Both the position numbers and the translations under genes were made by a program. A stretch of 64,000 bases of DNA, taken from Methylomonas rapida. Lineage in GTDB: Bacteria > Pseudomonadota > Gammaproteobacteria > Methylococcales > Methylomonadaceae. The stretch is from positions 3,948,001-4,012,000 of the forward strand of contig NZ_CP113517.1 in the NCBI RefSeq assembly GCF_024360925.2, read 5' to 3'. Each line of letters opens with the position of its first letter. Position 1 is the first letter of the stretch. The notes below the pieces were generated by a model, which worked only from the letters and a program-made list of their open reading frames with translations, did not search any database and had not been told where the DNA came from. Below, in pieces: positions 9,388-18,772 of this stretch.

Positions 9388-10233
9388 TTACTTGGAAGGG
9401 TAAAACAGACTAAAGATCACCTCGAATTCATCGTGGGTCTTATCGAGGATTTGGCTGATTTGTTCCGGCGACAATGGCAAGGCATGGGCAAATTCCCTGG
9501 AATGAACCGAGTCGATTTTACCGAAAAGATTGGCGGTACGAACGATGTCGGCGATATGCGCATGAGGGCTGTTGTTGCCGGGGTGATCATGCAACAGAAT
9601 TGATTCGACCACGACGTCCGGCAGTTTCCATAGCCGGCACAACGCCGCGCCCAATTGGAAATGATCGAAACCTATCACCTGTTGCTCTATTGCAACTTCG
9701 TCGACGTCATCGGACGCTTGAGACTGGATCAATAAATCCACTTCGCGCGCCAGCACCGGAATGCGCCGATACAAGACCAACTGGCCGATATTGTGCAGCA
9801 ATCCGCATAAAAAAGCCGTATCGGCAAATTTCTTGCCTGACAGGGCATCTAGCTCCCGCGCAATCAGCGCACAGCGCAAATTCCTGGCCCAGAAATCATG
9901 GATCGAAAACAGCTGCCCCGGCAAATCCGAAAATCGCTCGATCACGATCGCCGCCAAAGCCAGGTTTTGCAATTCCCGGGTGCCGATTAGCGTGATTGCG
10001 GTAGCGATAGAGTTGATCTTACCGGGAAAACCGTAAAACGCGCTGTTGACAATCTTCAACAACCGCGCCGCCAAGGCCGCGTCACTTTCAATCACGATGG
10101 CCGCATCCCTCACCGTTTTGGCCGGATCATCGATAACCTTGTTCAAAGCCCAATAAATCGTCGGCGGTGAAGCCAGTTGAATATCGCCTCGTAACAAATC
10201 GGTAACGTTTAAAGTGGGAGCGGAAATTATCAT
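9388..10233 (-). CDS. HDOD domain protein
   Basis: Cytoplasmic signalling protein of 281 residues consisting almost entirely of an HDOD domain. Supporting stretches are ASPPTIYWALNKVIDDPAKT at the start, LAARLLKIVNSAFYG, INSIATAITLIGTRELQNLAL, and TAFLCGLLHNIGQLVL near residue 145. HDOD domains are HD-fold relatives that usually lack phosphohydrolase residues and act as adaptors in signal transduction, often together with c-di-GMP proteins. It is divergent from a GGDEF-EAL gene, so the two may share a control region. The partner and output are unknown. Confidence 0.88.
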   Translation of the reverse strand: MIISAPTLNVTDLLRGDIQLASPPTIYWALNKVIDDPAKTVRDAAIVIESDAALAARLLKIVNSAFYGFPGKINSIATAITLIGTRELQNLALAAIVIERFSDLPGQLFSIHDFWARNLRCALIARELDALSGKKFADTAFLCGLLHNIGQLVLYRRIPVLAREVDLLIQSQASDDVDEVAIEQQVIGFDHFQLGAALCRLWKLPDVVVESILLHDHPGNNSPHAHIADIVRTANLFGKIDSVHSREFAHALPLSPEQISQILDKTHDEFEVIFSLFYPSK

Positions 10234-10419
10234 CGCATATTACAAAATTTAAAATTACGCCTATACTGGACCAAGCGTTGGTAGAGAGAAGAGATTGTGC
10301 GCAAACTAAGACTAACTGTTTTCACCAGAATTACAAGTCTCACGTAATCATTTGATTAAATTGAAATTTTAAATTCATATCACTTTGTTTCTTTATAACT
10401 CAAATTACGCAGCCGGTAC

Positions 10420-12282
10420 ATGATTGTTTGTAACTCCCTCAAAGAAAAAATCATTATTGTTGCCGAGCATGACAAGGTTTCAGCCCAACAGATCGCTGCG
10501 ACACTCAAGGACAATGGCTTTTCCGATATTCGCCACGCCAACAGTGGCGAAGCCATCTATGAAATACTGAGGCCCCTGCATGATCAACCGGAAAAAATCG
10601 GCTTGATCGTGTTGAACGAAAATCTGCCAAACTGCCAATTGACCGAAATGAGCCGCAGCCTTTCCTGCGCCCCGGATGGTTCGGTCATTCCGTTTGTGAT
10701 CGTGCAAGAGGCCGTTCAAAGCCCAAAAGTTCAATCGATTGATTTTCAAGCCGATAATCAGTTGGTTTACTCGATTACGTCGCCCATCGAGCCTCAGGTA
10801 TTGCTGCTGGCGATAAAATTCTTGATGCGCCTGAAACAGGAACGTTTTTTACGCCATCAACAAGAAGAACAACTGATCAATGAGTTGGCCTCCAAAAGCG
10901 TCATCGAAGCCAAACTGAAATTTCTGGTCGCGCACGACGAACTCACCGGATTATTCAATCGCAACAGCTTCGAGCGTCAGCTGCGGCTGATCATGAATCT
11001 GAGCAACAAGCTCAAGAAAGAAGGCGCTTTGTTATTCATCGATATCGATCGCTTTAGTTTGATCAACGAGCTGGAAGGGTTTGATGTAGGCGACCGTTTG
11101 CTGGTGGAGCTGACGATTCTGATTCGAAAACTGGTGCCGCCCAGCAGTCTTTTTGCCCGCATCGGCGCCGATGAATTTTGTCTGTTTCTGGAGAACAAGA
11201 GCAAAAAACAGGCGCAGATCATTGCCGAAACCATCCGCGCGGCAATCGAAAACTTCAGATTCTTTACTGGCGAAAGCTGCCATAGCGCGAGTGTCTCGAT
11301 TGGCATCACCGCTCTGGACAATTCGTCGCCCGCGCAACACCCCAGCGAAATGATCCTGCATGGCCGCCAAGCGTGTAATCTCGCCAAAATCAACGGCCGG
11401 CAAAAAATCAAACTGTATAACCAGGAAGACATTTCCATCAAGGAGCGCCGCCGCGATATTTACTGGATCCCCATCATACGCAAGGCGGTGCGCGATAACG
11501 ATCTTTTCCTGGTGTTTCAACCGGTAGTACAGCTGAATAACGGCGACGTCTCGCATTATGAAGTCTTGGTGCGCATGCGCGGCGAAAACGATCAGATCAT
11601 CACGCCGGATCAATTCATCCCCGTGGCGGAACGCATGGGCTTGATTCACGCGATTGATTTATGGGTGGTGGAAAATGCCATCGATTTTCTGGCGGCCCTG
11701 CCTTCCTATTTGTCGCGCATTTCACTGGCCATTAATTTGTCGGGTTCCGCCTTTCAATATCCGGATTTACTGCAAGTGATTCGGGACAAACTGGAATTGA
11801 CCTGGGTCGATGCAGGCCGTTTGACCTTCGAAATCACCGAAACCGCCGCGGTGGACAACTTCGAGCGCACGCGGGACATGATCATTAAAATCCGCGAACT
11901 TGGCTGTAAATTTGCGCTGGACGATTTCGGTGCCGGTTTTTGTTCGTTCAATTACCTGAAAACCTTTCCGGTCGATTATGTAAAAATCGACGGTCAATTC
12001 GTCAGAAACCTGGATCACAATGAAACCGATCAGATTCTGGTGAAATCGATGGTCGAAATCGCTGGCAAACTCGGCAAAAAAACCATCGCCGAATTTGTCG
12101 AAACACCTGCTATTGCGTTGAAATTAAAAGAAATTGGTGTCAACTTGGGCCAGGGTTACGCATTTGGCAAGCCGGAGCGTAGTTTACTCGATGGCCAACA
12201 AGTGTCTTTGGCCATATTGCTTAATTCCGATAAAAGTTTACAGCCTGGAACCGAATTTCATGGCAATGGCACCATAAAATGA
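10420..12282 (+). CDS. receiver-like, GGDEF and EAL domain protein (c-di-GMP turnover)
   Basis: Soluble protein of 620 residues. The N-terminal ~130 residues resemble a receiver domain (KIIIVAEHDKVSAQQIAATL) but lack a convincing phospho-acceptor context. The GGDEF domain (about 170-330) has the signature replaced by GADEF in RIGADEFCLFL, so cyclase activity is doubtful. The EAL domain (about 345-600) keeps most catalytic features: EVLVRMR in the EAL position, NLSG, FEITETA, DDFGAGFCSFNYLK, KIDGQFV and the late Glu in EFVET. The likely net role is c-di-GMP hydrolysis or binding. It is divergent from an HDOD gene. Confidence 0.88.
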   Translation: MIVCNSLKEKIIIVAEHDKVSAQQIAATLKDNGFSDIRHANSGEAIYEILRPLHDQPEKIGLIVLNENLPNCQLTEMSRSLSCAPDGSVIPFVIVQEAVQSPKVQSIDFQADNQLVYSITSPIEPQVLLLAIKFLMRLKQERFLRHQQEEQLINELASKSVIEAKLKFLVAHDELTGLFNRNSFERQLRLIMNLSNKLKKEGALLFIDIDRFSLINELEGFDVGDRLLVELTILIRKLVPPSSLFARIGADEFCLFLENKSKKQAQIIAETIRAAIENFRFFTGESCHSASVSIGITALDNSSPAQHPSEMILHGRQACNLAKINGRQKIKLYNQEDISIKERRRDIYWIPIIRKAVRDNDLFLVFQPVVQLNNGDVSHYEVLVRMRGENDQIITPDQFIPVAERMGLIHAIDLWVVENAIDFLAALPSYLSRISLAINLSGSAFQYPDLLQVIRDKLELTWVDAGRLTFEITETAAVDNFERTRDMIIKIRELGCKFALDDFGAGFCSFNYLKTFPVDYVKIDGQFVRNLDHNETDQILVKSMVEIAGKLGKKTIAEFVETPAIALKLKEIGVNLGQGYAFGKPERSLLDGQQVSLAILLNSDKSLQPGTEFHGNGTIK

Positions 12283-12292
12283 GCGTTGGATT

Positions 12293-12311
12293 GTTTCGTC
12301 ATCGACGAAAC
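12293..12311 (+). other. hairpin after the GGDEF-EAL gene
   Basis: GTTTCGTC, the loop ATC and GACGAAAC form a perfect 8-bp stem 11 bases after the stop codon. It is followed by CTTGGGGGAGGG rather than a T-run, so it is at best a weak or Rho-assisted terminator, or an mRNA 3'-end stabiliser. Confidence 0.4.
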
Positions 12312-12325
12312 CTTGGGGGAGGGCT

Positions 12326-12424
12326 TTGCGCCAGGCTTTTCGGTTTACCGCTTTAGCCTGCTCTGGTATATTCGGTCTCGGTGCCGTCTATTGGCATTTA
12401 GAGTTCTATCAACTTAAAAATTAA
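12326..12424 (+). CDS. possible 32-residue membrane peptide
   Basis: A short reading frame starts with TTG just after a GGGGGAGGG purine run and ends with TAA 21 bases before the next gene. It encodes a basic start (MRQAFRF), then a hydrophobic stretch TALACSGIFGLGAVYW long enough for one membrane helix, then a polar tail. The ribosome site is very close to the TTG, which weakens the case. The next gene also starts with a single membrane helix, so the two could be co-translated. No homologue is known to me; this is a candidate only. Confidence 0.28.
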   Translation: MRQAFRFTALACSGIFGLGAVYWHLEFYQLKN

Positions 12425-12444
12425 AATAATCAAGGGGAAAGGTT

Positions 12445-12909
12445 ATGGCAGAACTACTCTTTATAGCGACGACCATTTTTGTTGCCTATGTTTTGTTTGT
12501 GGTTGTCGGTGGCGATAAGAAAGACAAAGCGAAAGCCGCCGAGCCAGTCGCCAAACCGGTTACGACAACAGCCAGCGCCGCCCCCGTCACCAAAGAAATC
12601 AAACAAGAAGCCGCGGAACCCGCCAAACCCGTTTCAAAGCCCTCTGCAGCGAAAGCCAAAGCGGCTCCGGCGGCCAAGAAAACAGCGCCGGCCACCCCGG
12701 TCCGGGCAGATAGCCTAAAGAATCCTAAAACGGGTGAGGTGGCAAAAATGCCCAACAATTATGCTTTCGCCAAACGTTGGATCAAGGAAGCCTTGGTCGA
12801 GGAAGGCTTGCTGGACAAAATCTACAAAAACAACGAACTGGATGCGGCCACCACCAGCAAAATCCATGACGCTCTGCAGCAATTGAAAGCGCTGGAAAAA
12901 TACCAATAA
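12445..12909 (+). CDS. single-pass membrane protein with Ala/Lys/Pro-rich linker
   Basis: Protein of 154 residues, not assigned to a family. Residues 1-22 (MAELLFIATTIFVAYVLFVVVG) form one membrane helix. Residues about 25-90 are a low-complexity linker rich in Ala, Lys and Pro. The last ~60 residues are a compact helical segment (YAFAKRWIKEALVEEGLLDK, then KIHDALQQLKALEKYQ). The start has a good ribosome site, AAGGGGAAAGG. The architecture, an anchored flexible arm with a small soluble tip, suggests a membrane-tethered adaptor, but no function can be named. Confidence 0.7.
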   Translation: MAELLFIATTIFVAYVLFVVVGGDKKDKAKAAEPVAKPVTTTASAAPVTKEIKQEAAEPAKPVSKPSAAKAKAAPAAKKTAPATPVRADSLKNPKTGEVAKMPNNYAFAKRWIKEALVEEGLLDKIYKNNELDAATTSKIHDALQQLKALEKYQ

Positions 12910-13062
12910 ACGTCTATCCCCCCTGATTTCCACATTAGGCAATAGCTAAAGCGATTGCACTCCTGGAGTGAAAAGCTTTGGCTTTTTCCTGCCAAATCCA
13001 ATAGTCGCAAAAAACTCGGCTTTCTGCCGCCCCCAGCCTGCAGCAGGCCTATCGTGACCGGC

Positions 13063-14409
13063 TTACTCCAATCCCAGTTTTTTCAAGCGATAGCACAACG
13101 AACGTATCGTCATGCCCAATTGCTGCGCGGCGGCGACTTTGTCGCCGCTGTTGTCTTTTAAAACCGCGACCAACGCCTTTTTTTCGACATTCGCCAGGTA
13201 AGTTTCCAGCGAAATGGCTTGGGCTCGCACACCATCGGGTTCTGCCGCGGGCTGTCCTTCCGCGGCAGGCAAACTCAAATCCTCGACTTCAATACATCTG
13301 CCTTCGTGCAGGGCCAGCGCGCGTTCCAGGATGTTTTCCAATTCGCGTACATTGCCCGGAAAAGCATACCGCATCAAAGCCTTCAACGCCGATTCGGTTA
13401 ACTCCGGAACAGGCAAGCCGTTGGCTTTGGCCAGACGCGCCAGCAAATGCGTGGCAATCTGCGGGATGTCGCTGGCCCGCGCGCGCAATGGCGGCAAATG
13501 CAGTTCAATCACATTGATGCGGTAATACAAGTCCTGTCTGAAGGAGCCCTCTTGCACCATCTTCGCCAATTCCTTGTGCGTGGCGCTCAGTAAACGCACG
13601 TCAACCGGCACTTCGAGCTGCTCGCCAACGGGGCGAATCTTCTTTTCCTGTATTGCTCGCAGCAATTTAACCTGCAGGCTTAACGGCAAATCGGCCACCT
13701 CGTCCAGAAACAAGGTCCCGCCATCGGCCGCCTGGAAAAAACCTTGCTTGTCGGCAATCGCACCGCTAAAGCTGCCTTTTTTGTGCCCGAAAAATTCGCT
13801 CTCCATCAATTCATGCGGGATGGCACCGCAGTTGATCGCGACGAAAGGCTTGTCGCTGCGTGGGCTTTGCTGATGAATCAGCTTGGCGACCAATTCCTTG
13901 CCGGAACCCGATTCGCCGCTGATATAGATGGGAGCCTGGTTGCGCGCCACTTTTTGGATTTTCGACCGAATCTCGCGCATCACAGCCGACTCACCCAGCA
14001 AGATGTCGCGGGTTCGGCGATCCTTTCCCGTAGCCTGGAATTGCGAGGTTTGCAGGGCATTGTTGACCAACTGCCGCAACGCCGCCAAATCGACGGGCTT
14101 GGTCAAAAAATCGAACGCGCCTTTCTTCATGGCTTTTATCGCCACGTCGATACTGCCATGCGCCGTGATGACCGCGACCGGCAACGATAGCCCGCGCTCT
14201 TGAATATAGTCGATCAATTCCAGACCGTCCCCATCCGGCAGGCGCATATCGGTCAGACACAAATCAAAACGCTGTTTGGCCAGCAGTTGCCGGGCCGCGC
14301 CTAGATTCTCGGCGCAACAGGTCTGGATATTCATGCGCCCCAGCGTAATCTCCAACAGTTCAAGGATATCGGGTTCATCATCAACCACCAGTGTGAGGGG
14401 CATATTCAT
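13063..14409 (-). CDS. pilR: PilR-like sigma-54 response regulator
   Basis: NtrC-class activator of 448 residues. The receiver domain carries DDEPD and the phospho-acceptor Asp in LTDMRLPDGDG (about residue 54). The AAA+ domain has GESGSGKE, the sigma-54 loop GSFSGA (usual form GAFTGA), GTLFLDEVADL and RINVIELHLPPLR. A Fis-type helix-turn-helix ends the protein (DKVAAAQQLGMTIRSLCYRL). It overlaps the upstream kinase gene by four bases, so the two are translationally coupled. In Pseudomonas the PilS-PilR pair activates the pilin gene pilA with sigma-54; the pair's similarity and arrangement support the same role here, though no pilin gene is in the window. The T-to-S change in the loop is unusual. 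Confidence 0.88.
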   Translation of the reverse strand: MNMPLTLVVDDEPDILELLEITLGRMNIQTCCAENLGAARQLLAKQRFDLCLTDMRLPDGDGLELIDYIQERGLSLPVAVITAHGSIDVAIKAMKKGAFDFLTKPVDLAALRQLVNNALQTSQFQATGKDRRTRDILLGESAVMREIRSKIQKVARNQAPIYISGESGSGKELVAKLIHQQSPRSDKPFVAINCGAIPHELMESEFFGHKKGSFSGAIADKQGFFQAADGGTLFLDEVADLPLSLQVKLLRAIQEKKIRPVGEQLEVPVDVRLLSATHKELAKMVQEGSFRQDLYYRINVIELHLPPLRARASDIPQIATHLLARLAKANGLPVPELTESALKALMRYAFPGNVRELENILERALALHEGRCIEVEDLSLPAAEGQPAAEPDGVRAQAISLETYLANVEKKALVAVLKDNSGDKVAAAQQLGMTIRSLCYRLKKLGLE

Positions 14410-16031
14410 AATTCGATTACGACGTTATCGGCGTTGGCCATTGCCAGAGTAAAACAAGACTTATCAAGGTATTTAGCATAACTCAATTCGGCCTGATTCA
14501 GCTCCGCCAACTCTCTGGAAATATACAGACCCAGTCCCGTGCCTTGATGCGAGGTGGTAAAAAAGGGCTCGAACAATCGCAACCGGCCTTCCTGGTCTAT
14601 CCCTTCGCCGTTGTCGATGACCCGAACACAAGGTTGATCGCCGATGCGATCGACTTCGAGCACGATAGGGCCAAGCTCCGGCTTGCCGTATTTGACGGCG
14701 TTGGCGCACAGATTATCCAGAATTTGCTTCAGATGACCGGGATCGATCAAGACGTTGAGCCCATGCTGCTTGAGCATCAGCACGAATCCATCATTCTGTT
14801 CCGCATAGTGCAGATTTTGCTCCTGCACGAAAGCCGGCAACCATTGCTCCAGGGCAATGCGTTGTTTTTGCGAGGCATTGCGCCGGGACAGCTGCAAAAT
14901 ACTTTCGATGATATTGTTGACGCGCCGACAATGGGTTTGAATGATCTCGGTCAACCTGAGTTCCTGCGGTTTCAGCTCCGGTGTCTCCGACAATAGCTGG
15001 CTGGCATGACTGATCGCGCTGAGCGGGTTACGGATTTCATGCGCAATGCTGGCCGTCAACCTGCCCAGGGACGCCAGCTTGCTTTGCTGCAGGCGTTGAT
15101 TGTAAAGCCCGATATCCTCGAACAACAGCATATGTAACCTTTCGCCATCGACCAGCAAGCGGGAAAACCGAACCTGAACCTCGCCGCGATTCGGCAATTG
15201 TATGATGGCGTAGTCCTGCTCCGAATTATCCAGCCAGATCAAAAAAGCCTGCTGCAACATGGGCGACACATCCGTTAAACAACGCGGCGGCTCATCGAGC
15301 GCCAGCAAACGTAGGGCCGACTGATTGTTGAGTACATTTGACTGGCGCTCATCAATGATCATGATGCCGGATTGCAAATGCTGAATGATGTATCGGTTCA
15401 GTTCTTCCAGGCGGACGATGGTTTGCTCTTGACGCCGGGCCAGACTGGCCGACTGCTCGACGCGCTGAGCCAGAATCACCGAAATCAACGCAATCGCAAA
15501 AAACGAAATGCCCAACAAGCCGGAATAATTGAAGGAAGCGACATCGAAGGCGTGCGTCTGCATCGCATACAACTCTTCCGCCAGCACGGCCAAGCTGGCC
15601 AATGCCGCAAACACCAAGGCACAACGCCCGCCGATCAACAAACCGGCGGCGGCAATGGAAATGGCAAGCAGACTGCCAACCCCGCTACCGACCCCGCCGC
15701 TGGCATGCATCAATAACGTGATGAATACAATGTCGGTAAAAATGAAGAGCTGTGCTAGATTCGTATAACTCAACAGACGCCGAAAAATGAACGGCACACT
15801 CAGCACTGAAATCGCCAGATATGTCAGACTGGTGAACTGATACAATTGCATATCGTGCCTGCCCAACGAAGATGGCCCGAAGCGCAAAAAAAACAGAATC
15901 ACAAACGAACTGGCGCTGATGAAACGATAGATGAAAAAAATCTTTAGCAGTAGCCAGGCTTGGCGAGTGGGAATGCCATAATCCTTGGAAAAGGGACATG
16001 GGTATATGGTGTCGCTTTGATTGATGGACAT
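14406..16031 (-). CDS. pilS: PilS-like membrane sensor kinase
   Basis: Sensor kinase of about 541 residues from the start at 16031 (MSINQSDTIYPC); a longer upstream reading exists but lacks support. Six hydrophobic segments (about residues 25-190) form the polytopic sensor typical of PilS. A PAS-like linker follows (IIQHLQSGIMIIDERQSNV), then HisKA with ASIAHEIRNPLSAISHASQL, and an ATPase domain with NLCANAVKYG, DNGEGID and GTGLGLYISRELAE. In known systems PilS senses pilin in the inner membrane and phosphorylates PilR. It is divergent from sucC. Confidence 0.87.
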   Translation of the reverse strand: MSINQSDTIYPCPFSKDYGIPTRQAWLLLKIFFIYRFISASSFVILFFLRFGPSSLGRHDMQLYQFTSLTYLAISVLSVPFIFRRLLSYTNLAQLFIFTDIVFITLLMHASGGVGSGVGSLLAISIAAAGLLIGGRCALVFAALASLAVLAEELYAMQTHAFDVASFNYSGLLGISFFAIALISVILAQRVEQSASLARRQEQTIVRLEELNRYIIQHLQSGIMIIDERQSNVLNNQSALRLLALDEPPRCLTDVSPMLQQAFLIWLDNSEQDYAIIQLPNRGEVQVRFSRLLVDGERLHMLLFEDIGLYNQRLQQSKLASLGRLTASIAHEIRNPLSAISHASQLLSETPELKPQELRLTEIIQTHCRRVNNIIESILQLSRRNASQKQRIALEQWLPAFVQEQNLHYAEQNDGFVLMLKQHGLNVLIDPGHLKQILDNLCANAVKYGKPELGPIVLEVDRIGDQPCVRVIDNGEGIDQEGRLRLFEPFFTTSHQGTGLGLYISRELAELNQAELSYAKYLDKSCFTLAMANADNVVIEL

Positions 16032-16154
16032 CGGGCACTTTTTCGAAAGTTGATTGACTGGATACAAGATACAGGGTTCAAGGATTGGGAAAAAGACGAA
16101 AGTCGAGGCTGTTTTGAATCTTGCGCCCCGCACCTAAACACAACGGAGTCACAG

Positions 16155-17371
<1,217 letters not shown>

Positions 17372-17375
<4 letters not shown>

Positions 17376-18238
17376 GCATTTTGATCGACAAAAACACCAA
17401 GGTTATCTGCCAGGGCTTCACCGGCAAGCAAGGCACTTTCCATTCCGAACAAGCACTGGCCTATGGCACGCAATTGGTCGGCGGCGTCACGCCCGGTCGC
17501 GGCGGCTCGACACACCTGGACTTGCCGGTATTCGATACCGTTGCCCAAGCCGTCAAAGCCACCGGCGCCAGCGCGACGATGATTTACGTACCACCTTTCT
17601 TTGCCGCCGACGCTATTCTGGAAGCGGTCGATGCCGGCATCGAACTGATCGTCTGCATCACCGAAGGCATTCCGGTGCTGCAAATGATGCGGGTCAAAGC
17701 CGCGATGCAAGGCACGAGCTCGTTACTGGTCGGCCCCAACTGCCCTGGCGTGATCACGCCCGGCGAGTGCAAGATAGGCATCATGCCCGGCCACATTCAT
17801 CTGCCCGGCAAAATCGGCATCGTCTCCCGTTCCGGCACCTTGACCTACGAAGCCGTGCATCAAACCACCCGCGAAGGCTTGGGACAAAGTACCTGCGTCG
17901 GCATTGGCGGTGACCCGATCCACGGCATGAATTTCATCGACGTACTGAGTCGCTTCCAGAATGACCCGGACACGCACGGCATCGTGATGGTCGGCGAAAT
18001 CGGCGGCAGCGACGAGGAACAGGCGGCAGAATTCATCAAAGCCCATGTCACGAAGCCGGTGGTTGGCTACATCGCCGGCCAGACCGCGCCGCCCGGCAAA
18101 CGCATGGGGCACGCAGGCGCGATCGTGACCGGCGGCACCGGCACCGCGAACGGCAAGATTGCTGCGATGAAGGCGGCCGGCGTAAGCATGGTCAGTTCGC
18201 CGTCGGACATCGGCGCGGCGATGCGGGATTGTTTTTAA
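17372..18238 (+). CDS. sucD: succinyl-CoA synthetase alpha subunit
   Basis: Alpha subunit, 288 residues, which binds CoA and carries the phosphohistidine. It starts [20 protein letters not shown] with the CoA-binding Rossmann fold, has [20 protein letters not shown] in the middle, and the active-site His in [13 protein letters not shown] (about residue 248). GGAGGG at 17357 precedes an ATG that overlaps the sucC stop by four bases, giving coupled translation and a 1:1 complex. Confidence 0.92.
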
Positions 18239-18246
18239 CGAAACAA

Positions 18247-18480
18247 ATGCCGACCTTGCTCAATCTAATGGGTTTCAAGTTTTTCTTCTATGCAAACGAG
18301 CATCAACCCATGCACATTCACATCAGCAAGGGCGACGAATTTGCCAAAATTGAATTGGAAAACTTATGAGTAGTCCGTACTAATTTGAAACCCAAGGATT
18401 TGAAACAGGCGCTTGAAATCACCTCTATTCATCAACGATCATTCATGGAGGCATGGCATGAGTACTTTTGTGACCGGTAA
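18247..18480 (+). pseudogene. DUF4160 gene broken by an in-frame TGA
   Basis: The ATG at 18247 opens a frame reading MPTLLNLMGFKFFFYANEHQ and PMHIHISKGDEFAKIELENL, the N-terminal half of DUF4160 with its conserved HIHI. Codon 41 is TGA (18367-18369). The same frame then continues without a further stop through LKPKDLKQALEITSIHQRSF and MEAWHEYF, the typical DUF4160 C-terminus, to TAA at 18478. A single nonsense change therefore explains the break. The 3' end overlaps the DUF2442 start, the usual pairing of these two families. The function of the family is unknown; a toxin-antitoxin-like role has been suspected. Confidence 0.82.
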
Positions 18481-18703
18481 AAGCATACGTTTAGACGAGC
18501 AATATTTACATGTCGAATTGGCGGACGGCCGTATCATTTCGACCCCGCTGAGCTGGTATCGTGAATTACAAAGCGCCGACGAACCATCACGAAACCATCA
18601 CCACTTTATTTGTGGTGGAACCGGTATCGAATGGCCCGCTCTGGATTATCACTTGAGCATAGAAAGTATGTTGATCAACGTACCCCACCAGCAAGCAGCG
18701 TAA
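18458..18703 (+). CDS. DUF2442 protein
   Basis: Small protein of 81 residues with the DUF2442 pattern: LDEQYLHVELADGRIISTPLSWY, then IEWPALDYHLSIESML. I chose the ATG at 18458 because GGAGG lies at 18447-18451, 6 bases upstream; a longer reading from 18413 has no such site. It overlaps the decayed DUF4160 gene by 23 bp, so loss of translation there may lower its expression. DUF2442 proteins are commonly encoded next to DUF4160 and are thought to bind nucleic acid or a partner; the role is unproven. Confidence 0.8.
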   Translation: MSTFVTGKSIRLDEQYLHVELADGRIISTPLSWYRELQSADEPSRNHHHFICGGTGIEWPALDYHLSIESMLINVPHQQAA

Positions 18704-18772
18704 TTTCTGATCGTTACCACGTAAAGCCGGCTACGAACCAACAGTCAACCCACTCGTTGTGAACCCTACCTA

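Noticed and set aside
18367..18369. TGA as a possible selenocysteine codon in the DUF4160 frame
   Set aside because: No SECIS-like hairpin is apparent just after it, and the family is not known to use selenocysteine; a nonsense mutation is simpler.
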